A stretch of 64,000 nucleotides of DNA, taken from JAJEFO01 sp965209045. Lineage in GTDB: Bacteria > Pseudomonadota > Alphaproteobacteria > Rhodobacterales > Rhodobacteraceae. The notes under the pieces are model-generated. The model searched no databases. It was not told where the DNA came from and saw only the letters and a list, made by a program, of their open reading frames with translations. The DNA is taken from NCBI GenBank assembly GCA_965209045.1, contig CBDBPW010000002.1:806001-870000 (forward strand). The letters are read 5' to 3'. Shown here in pieces: positions 50,529 to 59,454 of this stretch. The position numbers were made by a program, and so were the translations under genes. Position 1 is the stretch's first letter, and each line of letters begins with the position of its first letter.

Positions 50529-52796
50529 TTATCCGCACTCCGAGTGGCCGCAACTCGGGCAGGTCATGCAACCTTCGAGCATCCGCAAGCCGAACTGGCC
50601 ACAACTCGGACAGGCAGGGCCCGGCGCACCGCCTAGATTGACGACCTCGGCCTGCGGGTCGCTCTTCAACCCCATGCCTTCGCCATCAATGAACCCGATT
50701 TCGATCAGATGCCGCTCGATGACGGCGCCTATCGCCGCAAGGATCGACGGCACGTACTTTCCACCCATCCAGGCGCCGCCCCTCGGATCAAAGACCGCCT
50801 TCAACTCCTCGACCACGAACGACACGTCCCCTCCCCGCCGGAACACGGCCGAAATCATCCGGGTCAAGGCAACGGTCCACGCAAAGTGCTCCATGTTCTT
50901 CGAGTTTATGAAGACCTCAAAGGGCTGCCTCCGTTCGCCAACGATGATGTCGTTGACGGTAATGTAGATCGCGTGCTCGCTCCCCGGCCACTTGAGCTTG
51001 TACGTTCGGCCCTCAAGCGCCTGCGGACGATCAAGGGGCTCGGCAATGTAGACGACTTCGCCCTCCGCGACACGGGACGGGGCCGACACCTCGTCAGCAG
51101 CTTCGTTCACTGCCAGGACGCTGCCTGTCACGACGTTGGGCCGATAGGTCGTGCATCCCTTGCAGCCCTTGTCCCATGCATCCATGTAAACGTCCTTGAA
51201 TGCATCGAACGAGATGTCCTCCGGCACGTTGATCGTCTTCGAAATGCTCGAATCCACCCACTCCTGCGCTGCCGCCTGCATGCGCACGTGATCTGCCGGC
51301 TCCAACGCCTGCGCGTTCACGAAACAGTCCGGCAGTTCCTTGTCCCCGAACCGGTCGCGCCAAAGCTGGAAAGCGTAGTCCACGACTTCCTCCTCGGTCC
51401 GGCTTCCATCTTTCTGCAGCACCTTCCGGGCAAAGCTATAGGCAAAGACCGGTTCGATGCCGGAACTGACGTTTCCGGCGTAGAGGCTGATCGTTCCGGT
51501 CGGAGCGATCGAGGTCAGCAGCGCGTTTCGGATGCCGTGCTCCCCGATCAGCGCGCGCACGTCCCTGTCCATGCCGGAAAGCGAGCCGCTCGCGAGATAG
51601 GCATCGGCGTCAAAGAGAGGAAACGGACCCTTCTCGGCCGCAAGAAGCGCCGAAGCCTTGTAGGCAGCCTGGGCAACCGCGCGCAGCCATTGCGAGGTCA
51701 GCTGCGCAGCCTCAGCCGATCCATACCGCTTTCCGGTCATGATCAGGGCGTCGGCCAGCCCCGTGACCCCCAAACCGATCCGCCGCTTCGCCTCGGCCTC
51801 CCTGGCTTGCGCCTCAAGCGGAAACCGGCTCGCGTCGACAACGTTGTCCATCATCCGGACAGCCGTTCCGACAAGATCCTCCAGGGCCGCCTCGTTCAGG
51901 GCAGCGTCTTCCTCGAACGCGTTCTCGACGAGGCGAGACAGGTTGATCGACCCGAGCAGGCACGCGCCATAGGGCGGCAAGGGCTGCTCGCCACACGGGT
52001 TGGTGGCCGCAATGGTTTCGCAATAGGCGAGATTGTTCATGGTGTTTATGCGGTCGATGAAGATCACGCCAGGTTCGGCATAGTCATATGTGGCCCGCAT
52101 GATCCGGTTCCAGAGGTCACGGGCCACAAGCGTCCGATGGACGGCGTCACCAAACCGAAGTTCCCAGGTCCCGTCCGCCTTCACCGCCTCCATGAACGCG
52201 TCCGTCACCAGCACGCTCAGGTTGAAGTTCCTCAGTCGCGCGGGATCCGACTTTGCGGTGATGAACTCCTCAATGTCGGGATGATCGCATCGCATCGTCG
52301 CCATCATGGCGCCCCGCCGGGACCCAGCGGACATGATCGTCCGGCACATCGCGTCCCAAACGTCCATGAAGGACAATGGCCCGCTTGCATCCGCCGCCAC
52401 GCCACGAACGTCTGCACCCTTTGGCCTGATGGTCGAGAAGTCGTAGCCGATGCCGCCGCCCTGCTGCATTGTGACGGCCGCCTCCTTCAACATTTCGAAG
52501 ATGCCGACCATGCTGTCCGGGATCGTGCCCATCACGAAGCAGTTGAAGAGCGTCACCGACCGGTCCGTCCCCGCACCTGCCACGATCCGGCCGGCCGGCA
52601 GAAACCTGAAGTCCTCGAGCGCCGCGTAGAACCGGTCCTCCCACGCCCGCGGCTCCGCTTCCTCCGCCGCGAGCGCACGCGCGATTCGCCGCCATGTATC
52701 CTCGACGGTACGGTCGACGGGCGTTCCGTCCACCGCCTTGAGGCGGTATTTCATGTCCCATATCCGTTCAGCAATGGGTGCGGAGAAACCGGCCAT
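50529..52796 (-). CDS. nrdJ: Adenosylcobalamin-dependent ribonucleotide reductase (class II)
   Basis: This 755-residue class II enzyme reduces ribonucleotides with a B12 radical. It has the substrate-site cysteine regions TLFNCFVMG and AATNPCGEQP (with the radical-relay NPCGE motif), an AGSRRGAMMA loop and a C-terminal zinc-finger-like tail with CPSCGQFGL and CPSCGHSECG. Two C-terminal CxxC pairs probably take part in re-reduction or metal binding. ATG 52796 has AGGGAAT upstream. It gives oxygen-independent dNTP synthesis but requires cobalamin. Confidence 0.95.
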   Translation of the reverse strand: MAGFSAPIAERIWDMKYRLKAVDGTPVDRTVEDTWRRIARALAAEEAEPRAWEDRFYAALEDFRFLPAGRIVAGAGTDRSVTLFNCFVMGTIPDSMVGIFEMLKEAAVTMQQGGGIGYDFSTIRPKGADVRGVAADASGPLSFMDVWDAMCRTIMSAGSRRGAMMATMRCDHPDIEEFITAKSDPARLRNFNLSVLVTDAFMEAVKADGTWELRFGDAVHRTLVARDLWNRIMRATYDYAEPGVIFIDRINTMNNLAYCETIAATNPCGEQPLPPYGACLLGSINLSRLVENAFEEDAALNEAALEDLVGTAVRMMDNVVDASRFPLEAQAREAEAKRRIGLGVTGLADALIMTGKRYGSAEAAQLTSQWLRAVAQAAYKASALLAAEKGPFPLFDADAYLASGSLSGMDRDVRALIGEHGIRNALLTSIAPTGTISLYAGNVSSGIEPVFAYSFARKVLQKDGSRTEEEVVDYAFQLWRDRFGDKELPDCFVNAQALEPADHVRMQAAAQEWVDSSISKTINVPEDISFDAFKDVYMDAWDKGCKGCTTYRPNVVTGSVLAVNEAADEVSAPSRVAEGEVVYIAEPLDRPQALEGRTYKLKWPGSEHAIYITVNDIIVGERRQPFEVFINSKNMEHFAWTVALTRMISAVFRRGGDVSFVVEELKAVFDPRGGAWMGGKYVPSILAAIGAVIERHLIEIGFIDGEGMGLKSDPQAEVVNLGGAPGPACPSCGQFGLRMLEGCMTCPSCGHSECG

Positions 52797-52894
52797 GATG
52801 ATTCCCTGAAGTGGATTGGCAATCTACAACAAGTTGAAGACCTCAAGCAATCCGCTACGTTTCCTTCGACACGAATCCGTGGAGATGACGCTCG

Positions 52895-53323
52895 TTGAAT
52901 GACCCCCTGCACCTGATAAAGCTGAGCGTCGGATCCGAGAGCGTCGCTTCGTTGGCCAAGTGGCAGGCGACCCGGGCGGCGCAGGCCGGGGACGGGCTGC
53001 CGCGTCACGTGACCCGGATGTGGCCGAGGCGCAAGGCCGAGCTGCTGAATGGCGGCTCCATCTATTGGGTCATCCGTGGCTTCATCAGGGCGCGCCAGCG
53101 AATCGTGCGGCTTGACGAGGCGGACCTTGGCGATGGCGTGCGCAGATGCGCATTGGTCCTGGACCCGGAGCTCGTCTCGACTGCGGCAACGCCGCGTCGA
53201 CCTTTCCAGGGCTGGCGCTATCTCAAGGCAGGGGATGCGCCCGTGGACCTGACGCATGAAGGCGAGGATGGCGACCTTTCGCCCCAGTTTCTTGCCGCAC
53301 TCGCCGAAATCGGCGTCCGGTAG
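52895..53323 (+). CDS. DUF1489 family protein
   Basis: This 142-residue soluble protein matches DUF1489: an N-terminal HLIKLSVGSESV, a central TRMWPRRKAELLNGGSIYWV segment and a C-terminal PFQGWRYL motif. The family is conserved in alphaproteobacteria with unknown function. It is divergent from nrdJ, with 98 bases between starts, an arrangement repeated in relatives. No catalytic residues can be assigned. Confidence 0.9.
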   Translation: MNDPLHLIKLSVGSESVASLAKWQATRAAQAGDGLPRHVTRMWPRRKAELLNGGSIYWVIRGFIRARQRIVRLDEADLGDGVRRCALVLDPELVSTAATPRRPFQGWRYLKAGDAPVDLTHEGEDGDLSPQFLAALAEIGVR

Positions 53324-53451
53324 AAGGATGCAAAGCCCGAATCCCGGCGGGCGGCGTCGAAGCCGTCACCGCCAGGGAATCGCATCCATCGGGCAATGGG
53401 CCCGGCGCTGGCACGACGGGATCGCGCGGCGGAATCGCCCGCCATGCCGCA

Positions 53452-54147
53452 TCACGCAAGACCGAGCCTGAATTGCAGACATTCCAATGCCTCGCTTGCG
53501 CCGCCATCCCAGACATTTGCTCGGGTCTTGAACAGGGCGGCCTCAGAGTGGAGAATCCGCCCGTCGTCCAGGGTGCGCAGATGATTGTCCCGAAGGGTCG
53601 CGCCGCTTGTCGTAATGTCCGCGATGGCCTCGGCCTGAAGGTTCTTCACAGTGCCTTCGGTGGCGCCCTGGCTATCGACAAGCTGGTAGTCAGACACCTC
53701 GTTGTCGCGCATGAATTGCCGGACAAGGCGATGATACTTGGTGGCAATGCGCAGCCGATGCCCATGCATGGCCCGGAAGGCGGTTGCCGCCTGATCGAGA
53801 TCATCAAGCGTCGAGACATCAACCCAGAAGTCCGGCACGGCGATCACCAATTCGGCCTTGCCAAAGCCGAGACGCCGAACCTCCGCTACCTGGCTGTCCC
53901 ACCTGGCCAGCCGCTCGCGCACCATGTCGATGCCGGTCACGCCCAGGTGAATGCGCCCCGCGGCCAGCTCACGCGGAATCTCGACAGCGGCCAGAAGAAC
54001 GAGTTCGACCTTGCCTGCGCCCTCGACCCGGCCCGCGTATTCCCGCGCCCCGCCCGACAGGCCCAGCTTGACGCCCCTCTCGCCGAACCATGCAAAGGTG
54101 TCGCTCATCAAGCGGCCCTTCGAGGGAACGCCAAGCTTCAGCGTCAT
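53452..54147 (-). CDS. hisG: ATP phosphoribosyltransferase, short form
   Basis: This 231-residue catalytic subunit performs the first step of histidine synthesis (PRPP + ATP). It starts GVPSKGRL and contains the DITTSGATL phosphate-binding loop near 180. It lacks the C-terminal ACT-like regulatory domain of the long form, so it needs HisZ, encoded directly upstream. The start overlaps the hisZ stop as ATGA, indicating coupled translation and a fixed ratio of the two subunits. Confidence 0.94.
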   Translation of the reverse strand: MTLKLGVPSKGRLMSDTFAWFGERGVKLGLSGGAREYAGRVEGAGKVELVLLAAVEIPRELAAGRIHLGVTGIDMVRERLARWDSQVAEVRRLGFGKAELVIAVPDFWVDVSTLDDLDQAATAFRAMHGHRLRIATKYHRLVRQFMRDNEVSDYQLVDSQGATEGTVKNLQAEAIADITTSGATLRDNHLRTLDDGRILHSEAALFKTRANVWDGGASEALECLQFRLGLA

Positions 54148-55202
54148 GATCCGCTCCCCAGGTTGAGCATCAGTCCGGGACGCAGGACGCCACCCACGGC
54201 TGGCCTGCCGGCGGCACCTCCGATCGCACGGCTTAGCGCATCGTAGCGGCCACCGCTGGCGATCGGCGGCAAGTCAGGCCGATGGCCGGCAAAGAATCCG
54301 AACACGAAACCATCGTAGTATTCGAGAGTTGTCCGCCCGTAGCTCACCTCGAAATCCAGCAGGTCGACATCGACGCCGAGGGCGTCAAGGGCCGCAAAGC
54401 GGGCTGCCAGCAATTTGATCGCAGGCAGGATTGAAGGCAGTCCCGATGCAGTCTCGCGCAATTCCGCGAGCGCACTTGGCGCCTTTCCTCGAATTCCCAG
54501 AAGCGAATCTATCAGGCCAATCACCTCTGCCTCCAATGGTGGCACCGAGCGCTCCATCTCCAGGGCATTGACGCGCGCGGCAACCTCCGCCCGCGTCCGC
54601 AAGCCGATTTCGATCCCGCTGCCCGCATCCGGGCTCTCCGCTGCGGGCGTGACCTGGCCGTAGCGATTCAAGAGCCCGCGAAACCGCTTCGGCCTCCAAA
54701 GGTGATGCATGAGAGCTGCCTGCCTGGCCGCGCTCGTTTCCAGGCCCTCTATCGCCGCGCGCAGAAGCCCGATGTCTCCCGTGGCGGGCCTTAGGCCCAA
54801 GGGCGCGAGGATCTCGGCAAATGCCGCGAAAACCTCGGCGTCCGCTTCAACAGATTCTTCGCCGCCGAAGATCTCGTACCCGACTTGCAAGTATTCCGCG
54901 TCCCGGTCCGGATCGTCCTCCTGCCTCCGGAACACTTCACCTGCATAGGTGTACCTGCCATCCTTCCGACCTTCGGCGACGTGACTCTGAACCAGAGGCA
55001 GGGTGAAGTCCGGCCGCAGCATCATCTCGCCCCGGAGCGGATCGTGCGTCGTGAACGCCCGCGCGCGGATGTCCTCGCCATAAAGGTCCAGAAGGACGCC
55101 CGCGGGCTGCAGGATGCCGGTCTCGAACACCTCCGCGCTCCTCGCCTCGAACAGCGCTCGCAGCCGGTCAGCCTCAACCCGAATGGCGGACTTGTCGGTC
55201 AC
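54144..55202 (-). CDS. hisZ: ATP phosphoribosyltransferase regulatory subunit
   Basis: This 352-residue class II aminoacyl-tRNA synthetase-like protein lacks the anticodon-binding domain. It binds short HisG to form the feedback-regulated octamer. Features are RPDFTLPLV, YAGEVFRR, ASGGRYDAL and a C-terminal LRPGLMLNL. The start is GTG 55202, overlapping the hisS stop as GTGA; the open frame extends upstream to 55277 inside hisS but that part is not HisZ-like. Confidence 0.94.
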   Translation of the reverse strand: MTDKSAIRVEADRLRALFEARSAEVFETGILQPAGVLLDLYGEDIRARAFTTHDPLRGEMMLRPDFTLPLVQSHVAEGRKDGRYTYAGEVFRRQEDDPDRDAEYLQVGYEIFGGEESVEADAEVFAAFAEILAPLGLRPATGDIGLLRAAIEGLETSAARQAALMHHLWRPKRFRGLLNRYGQVTPAAESPDAGSGIEIGLRTRAEVAARVNALEMERSVPPLEAEVIGLIDSLLGIRGKAPSALAELRETASGLPSILPAIKLLAARFAALDALGVDVDLLDFEVSYGRTTLEYYDGFVFGFFAGHRPDLPPIASGGRYDALSRAIGGAAGRPAVGGVLRPGLMLNLGSGS

Positions 55203-56674
55203 CTTGCCAGGATCTCGCGCACTCTGCTGACCAGATCGCCGACCGGGCACTCGAACTGTGCAGGTTGGTCCCTCCACTCCTCAAGCGAGGCGCCTTCGGC
55301 GAGCCTGGCACCCAGCGCGAGATCCTTGACCTGCACGACACCGCGCGCGACCTCGCTCGAACCCTGGATGATCGCGACCGGCGAGCCGCGCCTGTCGGCA
55401 TACTTGAGCTGGTTGCCGAAATTGCGCGGATTCCCGAGGTACACCTCGGCCCGGATGCCTGCCTTGCGGAGCGTCGACGCCATGGCCTGATACTCGCCCA
55501 TTCGGTCCCGATCCATGACTGTGACGACGACCGGGCCGGCCATTTCGCCACTGGACTGCCGCTTCGCGCGAAGCGCAGCGAGAAGTCGATCAACTCCGAT
55601 CGACATGCCCGTCGCGGGTACTTCCTGGCCGGTGAAGCGCTTGACGAGATCATCGTAGCGCCCGCCGCCCGCCACGCTCCCGAACTGCTGGGGGCGTCCC
55701 TTCTCGTCCCTGATCTCGAATGTGAGATCGGCCTCGTAGACCGGCCCGGTGTAGTAGCCCAGGCCGCGCACCACTGACGGGTCGATGATGACCCGGTCGG
55801 GACCGTAGCCCCCTTCCTTCATCAGTTCCGCCATGCCGCGCAGTTCCGCGACGCCAGCCTCGCCAGTAGCGTTGCCGCCTATGATTTCTGACAGGCGCTC
55901 CAGGGTCGTGGCGTTGTCGGCTCTTCGTGCCTCGATGAACTCCATGACAGTTCCGGCCTGGGAATCCGCCAGGCCGGCACCTTCGGCAAAGTCGCCGCTC
56001 TCGTCCCTCCGTCCCTCGCCCAGCAAGGCACGGACGCCCTCCGGCCCCAACCTGTCCAGCTTGTCGATCGAGCGGAGGACGATGCCGCGTTCCCGCTCCG
56101 CCCCTCCGGGCAACCCAGCGACCTCCAGGACTCCGTTCAGCACCTTGCGGTTGTTGAGTCGAATCACGTAGTCGCCCATTGGAATGCCAGCGGCTTCCAG
56201 CGCGTCCGAAAGCACCATGCAGATCTCCGCATCAGCGGCGATCGAGGACGACCCGACCGTATCCGCATCGCATTGGTAGAACTGGCGGAATCTCCCGGGT
56301 CCCGGCTTTTCGTTCCGCCACACCGGCCCGATCGCAAAGCGCCGGTACGGTGTCGGCAGATCGTTACGATGTTGGGCGAAGACCCGCGCAAGAGGGGCTG
56401 TCAGGTCGTATCGCATCGCCAGCCAGTCGCCGTCGTCATCCTCCCGCCAGGCGAACACGCCGTCATTGGGGCGATCCACGTCCGGCAGGAAGCTCCCGAG
56501 GGCCTCCACCGTCTCTACGGCCGGCGACTCCAACGCCTCGAAACCGTTGAGATGATAGACCCCTGCGACCGCATCAAGCATCGCGTTGCGCTCGGCCACA
56601 TCTCTGCCGAACTGGTCACGGAAGCCCCTTGGCGGTTCGGCCCTGGGGCGCCGGGGCCTTTTTTGCTTGGCCAT
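55199..56674 (-). CDS. hisS: Histidine-tRNA ligase
   Basis: This 491-residue class II synthetase charges tRNA-His. It has motif 2 (VWRNEKPGPGRFRQFYQCD), the histidine-specific loops GLGYYTGPVYEA and GSVAGGGRYDDL, and motif 3 (GMSIGVDRLL), followed by an anticodon-binding domain. The start at ATG 56674 follows a GAGGGATGG ribosome site; the open frame runs to 56731. It heads the hisS-hisZ-hisG operon, linked by GTGA and ATGA overlaps. The arrangement ties histidine charging to histidine synthesis. Confidence 0.95.
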   Translation of the reverse strand: MAKQKRPRRPRAEPPRGFRDQFGRDVAERNAMLDAVAGVYHLNGFEALESPAVETVEALGSFLPDVDRPNDGVFAWREDDDGDWLAMRYDLTAPLARVFAQHRNDLPTPYRRFAIGPVWRNEKPGPGRFRQFYQCDADTVGSSSIAADAEICMVLSDALEAAGIPMGDYVIRLNNRKVLNGVLEVAGLPGGAERERGIVLRSIDKLDRLGPEGVRALLGEGRRDESGDFAEGAGLADSQAGTVMEFIEARRADNATTLERLSEIIGGNATGEAGVAELRGMAELMKEGGYGPDRVIIDPSVVRGLGYYTGPVYEADLTFEIRDEKGRPQQFGSVAGGGRYDDLVKRFTGQEVPATGMSIGVDRLLAALRAKRQSSGEMAGPVVVTVMDRDRMGEYQAMASTLRKAGIRAEVYLGNPRNFGNQLKYADRRGSPVAIIQGSSEVARGVVQVKDLALGARLAEGASLEEWRDQPAQFECPVGDLVSRVREILAR

Positions 56675-57067
56675 GGGCCATCCCTCGATCTTGACGCGCC
56701 GTGGTTTAGCCCTTGGGACAGCGAGGGACAAGAAGTCGACGCATGAGAGTGTCTACAAGGCACCGCTGATGCGTTGGCAGGGCTCGGCAGACGAATTGAA
56801 CGAACCTGACAGCGATCGTTCCGGTCTGGCATGGCTGGGCTTTCATGCGACGATCTTGGTCGGGCACGAGATGCCCCCTTGGGGCAAAGTGCAGCAAGCG
56901 CGCCGTCGCAGGAAGCAAAGGGCCTCCAAGTTCTCGGAAATCCTCCCCCTCTGGCACGGAAGGCTCTCGCCCCCAAAACACAGTTGCATCTGAAACATCG
57001 CATCCCGAATGCGCCTGGAACATCGCGGCACTTTTGACATTTGCCATAGGGCATATTACGGTCTCCC
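56675..57067. other. Intergenic gap upstream of hisS and higBA
   Basis: About 390 bases between divergent units. No gene is recognised. The right end carries a candidate promoter/operator of the toxin-antitoxin pair. The hisS promoter should lie in the left part but is not identifiable. Confidence 0.35.
57034..57059 (+). promoter_or_regulatory. Candidate higBA promoter/operator
   Basis: TTGACA (57034-57039) is followed 14 bases later by TATTAC (57054-57059), a short spacing for a sigma-70 promoter. Between them lies a small palindrome TGCC-ATAG-GGCA (57042-57053) that could be the HigA operator. The toxin gene starts 8 bases downstream. Confidence 0.35.
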
Positions 57068-57346
57068 ATGATCCAGAACTTCAGGAGCCGGAAGCTCCGG
57101 CGCTTTCTGGAGCGCGGCGACGCACGGCGCATTCACCCGGAGCACCGCGCGAGAGTGCGCGACATCCTGGTGCGCTTGAATGCGTCCGCGGCACCGGAAG
57201 ACATGGACTTGCCGGGGTTCCGGCTGCACCGGCTCAAAGGGGAGCATGCCGGGTCCTGGGCGGTGACGGTCGGCGCCAATTGGAGGGTGATCTTCCGGTT
57301 CAAAGACGGTCATGCCGCAGATGTCGATTACCTGGACTACCATTAA
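57068..57346 (+). CDS. higB: HigB-type RelE/ParE superfamily toxin
   Basis: This 92-residue protein has the HigB-1 pattern: GDARRIHPEHRARVRDIL, LPGFRLHRLKGEHAGSWAV and WRVIFRF. Such toxins cleave mRNA on the ribosome. The gene precedes its antitoxin, the higBA order, with a 13-bp gap. The ATG is preceded by a weak TCTCCC context, so expression may be low. Single-gene length is normal for the family. Confidence 0.92.
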   Translation: MIQNFRSRKLRRFLERGDARRIHPEHRARVRDILVRLNASAAPEDMDLPGFRLHRLKGEHAGSWAVTVGANWRVIFRFKDGHAADVDYLDYH

Positions 57347-57359
57347 GGAGGCAGCGCCT

Positions 57360-57647
57360 ATGCTGATGCACGATCCACCCCACCCTGGCGCCTTCATCCG
57401 GCGCCAGTGCCTTGAGCCTCTCGGTCTGACGGTCACCGAGGCCGCGAAAGGGCTAGCGGTCTCGCGCAACACTTTCTCGCTCCTGCTCAACGGGCGTCTC
57501 GGCATCTCGCCCGAGATGGCAATCCGGCTGTCTGAGGCGTTCGGAGGCAGCCCCGAGTGCTGGCTGACCCAGCAGATGCAGTACGACCTCTGGCATGCCA
57601 AACAGAACCGCGAATCCGTCGACGTTCGCAAGTTTGCGGCGGTTTGA
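57360..57647 (+). CDS. higA: HigA-type antitoxin (XRE family)
   Basis: This 95-residue protein starts at ATG 57360 behind a strong AAGGAGG site; a second ATG at 57366 is possible. HPGAFIRRQCLEPLGLTVTE leads into an XRE helix-turn-helix (AAKGLAVSRNTFSLLLNGR). The sequence continues SPEMAIRLSEAFGGSPECWL, the HigA signature. It should neutralise HigB and autorepress the operon. The stronger ribosome site than that of higB fits excess antitoxin synthesis. Confidence 0.93.
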   Translation: MLMHDPPHPGAFIRRQCLEPLGLTVTEAAKGLAVSRNTFSLLLNGRLGISPEMAIRLSEAFGGSPECWLTQQMQYDLWHAKQNRESVDVRKFAAV

Positions 57648-58197
57648 CCGGCCTGCACACGCACGCATGATGTCCTCGGCGCTGCCGTTGTGCGCGCTGA
57701 ACGCCAAAAACCGCCCGACGGCCATCGCCCTGAACCATCGCATCCACGGCTTCTGGCCCGTCGGGTTGTGGCGACGGGAATGCGCATCCGTTACGCGGCC
57801 AGGCCGCACTTCGGCCAATCAGGGGTTACGAAACATGCGCACCGTCATTCGAGTCCCTGATTTGCAAGAGATCCAGGCAGGCGTCTGCAGCGCATGACGT
57901 GAACCGTTCAATGACTTCTTGATGTGATGCAGACGATCCGGTGGCCAATTCCTGGCACCTTGCAAGGTTGCAGCATTTGGACCAACTCGGCCGGATTGGA
58001 ACTGGGTGGCGCAACCGACACGCTGGCCCTTGCACCAATGTGACGCCAGTTTCGAGACCTGCCGCCGTAGAGTCAGGCAGAGCGCAACGGCCCGTCATTT
58101 GCAGTGCAGCGGACGGTCGGCAATGGGCTACTGCGCTTGGAGCCCGACGCGGCGGCGCAAATGGCAATGGCAAATCCACGGCGCCGGACTCGGGCGG
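57648..58197. other. Intergenic gap, nothing secure
   Basis: About 550 bases lie between the antitoxin gene and the DadA-like gene, which converge. A minus-strand frame (58179-57826) ends with a plausible amphipathic helix but has no ribosome site and no family match, so it is not called. No tRNA-like fold was recognised. Confidence 0.4.
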
Positions 58198-59454
58198 TCA
58201 TCTGCAAAAGCGGCTGGGAGAGAAGTCGTTGATCTTGTGACTTGCTTCTTCGCCGCAGATCATTTCTGCAATCAACTCGCCCGACTTGGGTGCCATCATC
58301 AAGCCGTAGTGCGCGTGGCCAAAGTTCAAGAACAGACCCTGATGGCCCGGAACGTCTCCAAGCATTGGCAAGCTGTCCGGAAATGACGGACGTCGCCCCA
58401 TCCAAAAGCTCGGACGGTCTGTCTGGAGGCCGTGAAAGGCCGCTTTCGCGACCTGCACCAGCCGGGCTTTGCGCCTTGCGTCCGGAGGCGCGTCAATCGG
58501 TGCAAACTCTGCCAGGCCAGCGATGCGGACCCCGCCCTCCATGCTGCTGGCAACCACCTTTGCGTCCACGTCCATGACCGAGTTGTAGATCTCGATGCCC
58601 GGCTCGCTGAATTCAACGTGATACCCGCGTTCGGCCATGAGCGGAACGTTCAGATTCGTCCACTCGAGAAACCCAGGGCTCCAGGCGCCAAGGCAAACGA
58701 CCAAGCGATCGGCTTCCAAGGTTCCTCCAGCACACCGTATTTCCCAGCCTGAGTCCTTGCGCTGAATCCCCGTCACGTCGGCTTGCATGAACTTCGCCCC
58801 AAGCCTTCCGGCCTTGTCGGCAAGAACCCGTCCGAGCCTTCCTGGTGACCGCACCCGCGCCTGGCCCTTGATGACGACGGCAGCCGCAAAGCCTTCGCTG
58901 AGCTCGGGCTCGATCTCCGCGAGCCCGTCCCGGCCGACGAGTTCGACATCGGCGCCTTTCTCGAGACGGATGCGGTATCCCAGATCGGTCAAGTTGGCCC
59001 GGCTGCCGTCGCGGAAGGCGTGTATGTAGGAACTTTCGCGGAGCAGTCCTTCGTGACCCGTTCCCAAGAGGTGCCTCTGGTAGAGCTCGATGGACGGCCC
59101 GCAAATGCGGGACATCGCTTCGGAAACTCTGCGCACGTGCGCCTCGCGCCCTTGCTGCAGGAAGCGCCACCCCCATGGAATCATTCGTGCCGCAATCTTC
59201 GGGTGAATTGAAAGGGGCCGGCCATGGAAGAGCAACTGGCCTGGGATCTTTTTCCAGATGCCGGGAAGCGACTGCGGAACGATCGACCAGGGCGACACGA
59301 CACCCGCATTGCCCATCGAGGTTTCCTGCCCGGGTTCGCCCCGATCGATGATCTGGACACGCGCACCGCGTTCAAGAAGGGACAAGGCCGTGCACAGACC
59401 GACGATCCCGGCACCGAGGATCGTGGCCGAGGCGTCCGTGTCAGGCGGCGGCAT
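58198..59454 (-). CDS. DadA-like FAD-dependent amino-acid dehydrogenase
   Basis: This 418-residue FAD oxidoreductase of the DAO family starts at ATG 59454, inside the last 14 bases of the TRAP permease gene; an ATG at 59472 is also possible. The dinucleotide-binding motif is ILGAGIVGLCTALSLLERG. The substrate-domain and C-terminal segments (MGRRPSFPDSLPMLG and FGHAHYGLMMAPKSGELIA) resemble D-amino-acid dehydrogenase DadA. It should oxidise a D-amino acid or related imino acid and pass electrons to the quinone pool. It is the last gene of the TAXI-TRAP operon, so its substrate is probably what that transporter imports. Confidence 0.85.
   Translation of the reverse strand: MPPPDTDASATILGAGIVGLCTALSLLERGARVQIIDRGEPGQETSMGNAGVVSPWSIVPQSLPGIWKKIPGQLLFHGRPLSIHPKIAARMIPWGWRFLQQGREAHVRRVSEAMSRICGPSIELYQRHLLGTGHEGLLRESSYIHAFRDGSRANLTDLGYRIRLEKGADVELVGRDGLAEIEPELSEGFAAAVVIKGQARVRSPGRLGRVLADKAGRLGAKFMQADVTGIQRKDSGWEIRCAGGTLEADRLVVCLGAWSPGFLEWTNLNVPLMAERGYHVEFSEPGIEIYNSVMDVDAKVVASSMEGGVRIAGLAEFAPIDAPPDARRKARLVQVAKAAFHGLQTDRPSFWMGRRPSFPDSLPMLGDVPGHQGLFLNFGHAHYGLMMAPKSGELIAEMICGEEASHKINDFSPSRFCR

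Noticed and set aside
50709..52898. 729-codon plus-strand frame
   Set aside because: Antisense to nrdJ, which carries all class II reductase motifs.
57826..57900. tRNA-like TTCGAGTCC sequence
   Set aside because: No matching acceptor, D or anticodon stems could be built around it.
57826..58179. 117-codon minus-strand frame with a helical C-terminus
   Set aside because: No ribosome site, no family match and arginine/proline-biased N-terminus; too weak to call as a gene.
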